Below are positions 62,921 through 64,000 of a stretch of 64,000 nt of DNA, in pieces. The translations under genes were made by a program, and so were the position numbers. This stretch comes from Poronia punctata (taxonomy: Eukaryota; Ascomycota; Sordariomycetes; Xylariales; Xylariaceae): NCBI GenBank assembly GCA_022579005.1, contig MU401646.1, positions 1 through 64,000 on the forward strand. The letters are read 5' to 3'. Positions within the stretch are counted from its first letter, which is position 1, and the number at the start of each line of letters is the position of its first letter. The notes under the pieces are model-generated. The model had not been told where the DNA came from. It ran no database searches and saw nothing but the letters and a program-made list of their open reading frames with translations.

Positions 62921-64000
62921 GATGACCCAAAGGCGTTCCTGCCCTTTCTCTTGGTTCTGTGTGACCACGCGGATGCGCGTCCAATCATTCATCTGGGGCC
63001 TTCTGATGAAGACCCACCACATCGAGCACCTGTCGTTAGAAACGCAGGCCTCGCTTTGCTATGGGGAGTTGCCACTTCAGATGTCTTGCTCCCGGCAGGG
63101 AACACGACCGGTGCCATATGCCCCGTGGGCATGTATATCGAACGTTTCGTACCCCTAGCACAACTGGTCGTCCTGTTTCTCGACGCCGTAATCATAACTT
63201 CGGTTGGTAGGTTGCGTCAGGTTAATCAAGACCAGTCCGCCTTTGTATGTCTTTATTTCGGCGTGGTTTCTTGGGCCTCTGCCGCCCTTCTTACCTTTAC
63301 CACTATCTGGGCACACTTTGACACGACAAATGCGAAATGGAATGTTCTGCTGTCACCGTTGGAGGGAAGAGACATTGCCGTTGATGGAACAGTCGCCGCT
63401 CTGGGTCTTGTGTCCGGGTTGGCCTTGCTTAGCAGCTTTCATACCCACCTAGTCTCTGTCGCGGCCGCCGTCATTGTTATTTTGCCCTTCGTCGTATCCA
63501 AGCCGCTTGGATGGGTACTGGCCGTGGTATTTTCTTTATTCGGTGCAATTGGCATCGCTGTCATTGCCTCACTAGCGTTTGCCGCGGTGTTTCATTTGTG
63601 CACCTCCAGTACCGCCACTGGCGCATCTCTTCATCCAGAACTGGCCCTTACCCGCAGTCGCTACTATGCTTGTATTTCGGCGGCTATTTTGGTGATCATA
63701 TGCCGTGCGACTTTTGTCAACAGACAGGGAGATCTCCCGCTCTCCCCAGAGCGCACCATGGTGACCGGTCAGCAAGAGTCGGATAGCTGGGTGGCCGCGG
63801 CGAGGAAAAGCACATCTCTCGCGGCAGCAGTGGCCGGATACCGTGCTCGGTACGGAATCCCCCCGCCGCCCAATTTCGATGTATGGTATGAATATGCCAC
63901 ATCTGTTAATTCTCCAATTATCGATACCTTTGATCAAATCAATACGGATCTTCTCCCTTTCTGGGGCATGTCACCAGCTCTCATCCGCGAAGCAACCACT
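62921..64000 (+). CDS. GT90 (CAP10/CAP1-like) glycosyltransferase, partial at both ends
   Basis: The frame is open for 360 codons to the end of the window, with a stop just upstream (62918-62920) and no early ATG, so the start is in an upstream exon or not identified. The N-terminal part has about seven hydrophobic segments (for example ALVVLFLDAV-like, VVSWASAALLTF, LVSVAAAVIVILPFVV). Then comes the start of the catalytic domain: YRARYG, PPPNFDVWYEYA, SPIIDTFDQI and DLLPFWGMSP. This is the entry of the fungal GT90 family, Golgi-type membrane transferases related to cryptococcal CAP10 and CAP59-linked proteins, adding xylose or similar sugars. The rest lies past 64000. Confidence 0.78.

Noticed and set aside
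62847..63158. 103-codon frame with an ATG before the GT90 gene
   Set aside because: It is in a different frame from the GT90 protein and shows no membrane or catalytic pattern; at most a few codons could belong to an upstream exon.

Overview
The window is nuclear DNA of a filamentous ascomycete (Pezizomycotina). The evidence is short GT-AG introns (about 50-110 bp, many with CTAAC/CTGAC-type branch sites), widely spaced monocistronic genes, fungal-only families (DUF3500, DUF4243, AflR/AflJ, GT90), and a tRNA-Ser with an intron. I cannot name the genus. A 93-base poly-C run at position 1 and two 10-N gaps (12367-12376, 47846-47855) with degraded duplicate flanks mark assembly problems.

Region 1 (about 0.8-36.6 kb) is an aromatic polyketide cluster of the atrochrysone/emodin (anthraquinone to xanthone) type. 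In order: cytochrome P450 (-), versicolorin/tetrahydroxynaphthalene-reductase-like SDR (+), NmrA/AflX-like oxidoreductase (+), questin-oxidase-like DUF4243 protein (-), metallo-beta-lactamase thioesterase (+), scytalone-dehydratase-like protein (-), MFS exporter (+), non-reducing PKS SAT-KS-AT-PT-ACP with no thioesterase domain (+), EthD decarboxylase (+), DUF1772 anthrone oxygenase (+), AflJ-like co-activator (-), AflR-like Zn2Cys6 regulator (+), GMC oxidoreductase (+). From the known families, the PKS and free thioesterase should release atrochrysone carboxylic acid. EthD and DUF1772 should then give emodin anthrone and emodin. The SDR and dehydratase-like pair would give a chrysophanol-type deoxygenated anthraquinone, and the DUF4243 and NmrA-like enzymes would open the ring towards benzophenones or xanthones. 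The P450 and GMC enzyme are the least predictable tailoring steps. No O-methyltransferase beyond the AflJ-like protein, and no halogenase or FAD monooxygenase, was seen.

The strongest unlabelled signal is a repeated palindrome, TCGGWNNNCGA in at least one orientation. It matches the AflR-type TCG(N5)CGA site. I found 12 copies in the cluster's intergenic DNA, none in the 3.6 kb between the two regulatory genes, and none in the flanking non-cluster intergenic DNA I scanned. It places the GMC oxidoreductase inside the regulon and puts the right border near 36.6 kb, just before a tRNA-Ser(CGA) gene.

Region 2 (36.6-64 kb) is mostly unrelated or housekeeping: tRNA-Ser, a kinase-like protein with an acidic tail, a DUF3500 protein, the SWR1 chromatin remodeller divergent from a complex I NDUFB8-type subunit, a conserved fungal protein of unknown function, a DHA2-type MFS drug transporter, a secreted right-handed beta-helix protein, and the 5' part of a GT90 (CAP-like) glycosyltransferase cut by the window end. 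Intergenic DNA is rich in TACGAGT/ACTCGTA heptamers and ACCTA-type runs.
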